Part shown: positions 5,686 to 6,525 of the stretch, in pieces
Layout of the letters: every line of letters starts with the position of its first letter
Position numbering within the stretch: position 1 is the stretch's first letter
Assembly: GCA_950075905.1 (NCBI GenBank)
Contig: CATMVR010000297.1
Coordinates: 1-6,525 of the forward strand
Length of the DNA stretch: 6,525 bases
Source: an uncultured Persicitalea sp.
Lineage (GTDB): Bacteria > Bacteroidota > Bacteroidia > Cytophagales > Spirosomataceae
Direction: 5' to 3'
Translations under genes and position numbers: made by a program
Notes under the pieces: model-generated
Databases searched by the model: none
What the model was told of the DNA's origin: nothing
The model's input: the letters and a program-made list of their open reading frames with translations, nothing else

Positions 5686-6525
5686 TTACAATTGTGGCTG
5701 CTGCAGTACTTCCGACTCGGGCAGGTTGTGCAGGCCTTTGGCCTTGCGGGCCCGTACCCAAAACAGCAGAATGGTGAACGCCACAACCAGAATAATCGGG
5801 AAAGTCGTCATATTCAGCAGCGTCGCTTGTCCGGCGGCCAGTTCCAGCGCGTCGCCGGTCAGCCCCTGCGCGGCCATTTCGGCACGGTGATCGTCGATCC
5901 AGCTACCGATGATAGGCTGGAAGATCGCCGTAGAGAACATACCCATCCCTCCCACAAGCGAAAGACCAAGCGCACCACTGAGAGGTACCTTCTCGGCTAC
6001 AAAGCCCAGCATGGTTGGCCAGAAGTAGCACACGCCCAAGGCAAAGAAGATAGCTGCTACGTAAGCCATCGGGCCAGTAACGGTGCTAAACAGGTAAATA
6101 CCGATCGTTGCAAAAATGGCGGAACCCAGCAAAACGCCGGTTTGGCCAAACTGACCAATCACCGGACCGGCAAAGAAACGACCAACGGCCATCAGACCCG
6201 TTACCAGGGCAAGGATCAGTAGCGGCTCGGCGCCGCTTTTGCTCAGGATGATAGCTGTCCACTGCTGCGGGCCAAACTCCGAGATAGCAGTAAGCGCCAT
6301 AGCCAGGAAAATAAAAATAAACAGCGGATTTAGCATACCCCGGAAGTTTTCGGAGAGCGAAGTAGCTCCTTCCACAACGGCTTTTGGGAACGTTTGTCCC
6401 CAGAAAAGGAACGCATAAATAATTGTTGGAATCATGATAATCCAGATTTGCGCCTGCCAGCCCAGTTCCATTCTGGACATGGCCAGCGAAATGAGGCTAC
6501 CCAACCCTATACCGCCGGGGAACCA
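5686..6525 (-). CDS. MFS transporter, C-terminal half (partial)
   Basis: The frame is open from the right edge (first visible codon TGG at 6525) to the TAA at 5686, giving the last 279 residues; the true start lies beyond the window. Counting from the first visible residue, hydrophobic segments lie at about 1-16, 24-43, 66-83, 102-122, 129-148, 152-175, 183-208 and 237-257, which fits the end of helix 5 through helix 12 of a 12-helix major facilitator protein. Between the second and third of these is a charged loop (44-64), the usual central cytoplasmic loop. Visible blocks include WFPGGIGLGSL, SEFGPQQW (82-89), GLMAVGRFFAGPV (110-122) and GVCYFWPTMLGF (164-175). I recognise this style from MFS proteins common in Bacteroidota and often found near sugar-use genes, but the substrate is not visible. 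The ending (RARKAKGLHNLPESEVLQQPQL) is a hydrophilic cytoplasmic tail. Its terminator is at 5605-5645. Confidence 0.92.
   Translation of the reverse strand, partial: WFPGGIGLGSLISLAMSRMELGWQAQIWIIMIPTIIYAFLFWGQTFPKAVVEGATSLSENFRGMLNPLFIFIFLAMALTAISEFGPQQWTAIILSKSGAEPLLILALVTGLMAVGRFFAGPVIGQFGQTGVLLGSAIFATIGIYLFSTVTGPMAYVAAIFFALGVCYFWPTMLGFVAEKVPLSGALGLSLVGGMGMFSTAIFQPIIGSWIDDHRAEMAAQGLTGDALELAAGQATLLNMTTFPIILVVAFTILLFWVRARKAKGLHNLPESEVLQQPQL

Noticed and set aside
5692..6222. Plus-strand open frame of 176 codons
   Set aside because: It is antisense to the MFS transporter, whose helices and conserved blocks are clear.
5686..6504. Transporter gene starting at a TTG at 6504
   Set aside because: The same frame stays open to the right edge and the added residues (WFPGGIG) fit the family, so 6504 is internal and the gene is partial.

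Overview
The window looks like a chromosomal segment of a Bacteroidota bacterium, most likely order Cytophagales. This rests on the style of the proteins (a large multi-pass membrane sensor, a Bacteroidota-type MutS2, a small single-pass membrane protein that resembles the Bacteroidota-only DUF7935 family), start codons without good Shine-Dalgarno sequences, and one TAnnTTTG box of the Bacteroidota sigma factor type. The species cannot be fixed from the sequence, and nothing visible indicates a phage, plasmid or insertion sequence.

Layout, left to right: (1) positions 1-1633, minus strand, the N-terminal 544 residues of a large multi-pass membrane protein cut by the left edge, probably a sensor histidine kinase whose kinase domain lies outside; (2) 1634-2011, an AT-richer stretch without a convincing gene; (3) 2012-2353, minus strand, a HesB/IscA-like protein that keeps only one of the three usual cluster-binding cysteines; (4) 2354-2447, a short divergent promoter region; (5) 2448-2966, plus strand, a 172-residue single-pass membrane protein of unknown function; (6) 2967-3101, an intergenic spacer built of octamer repeats in inverted orientation, ending just before the next start codon; (7) 3102-5510, plus strand, a complete mutS2; (8) 5511-5685, a compact convergent intergenic region with two stem-loop terminators bracketed by inverted copies of a 14-base repeat; (9) 5686-6525, minus strand, the C-terminal half of an MFS transporter cut by the right edge.

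Functionally this is mostly a housekeeping neighbourhood: envelope sensing, Fe-S-type protein, an unknown membrane protein, MutS2 (recombination control / ribosome rescue) and a transporter. The 172-residue gene and mutS2 are co-directional and could be co-transcribed through the repeat spacer; the others are divergent or convergent and are likely to be separate transcription units. I see no clear new defence or metabolic system. The most interesting material is non-coding: both flanks of mutS2 carry different short repeats arranged as inverted pairs, and the upstream pair could fold the mutS2 translation start region into a long hairpin.
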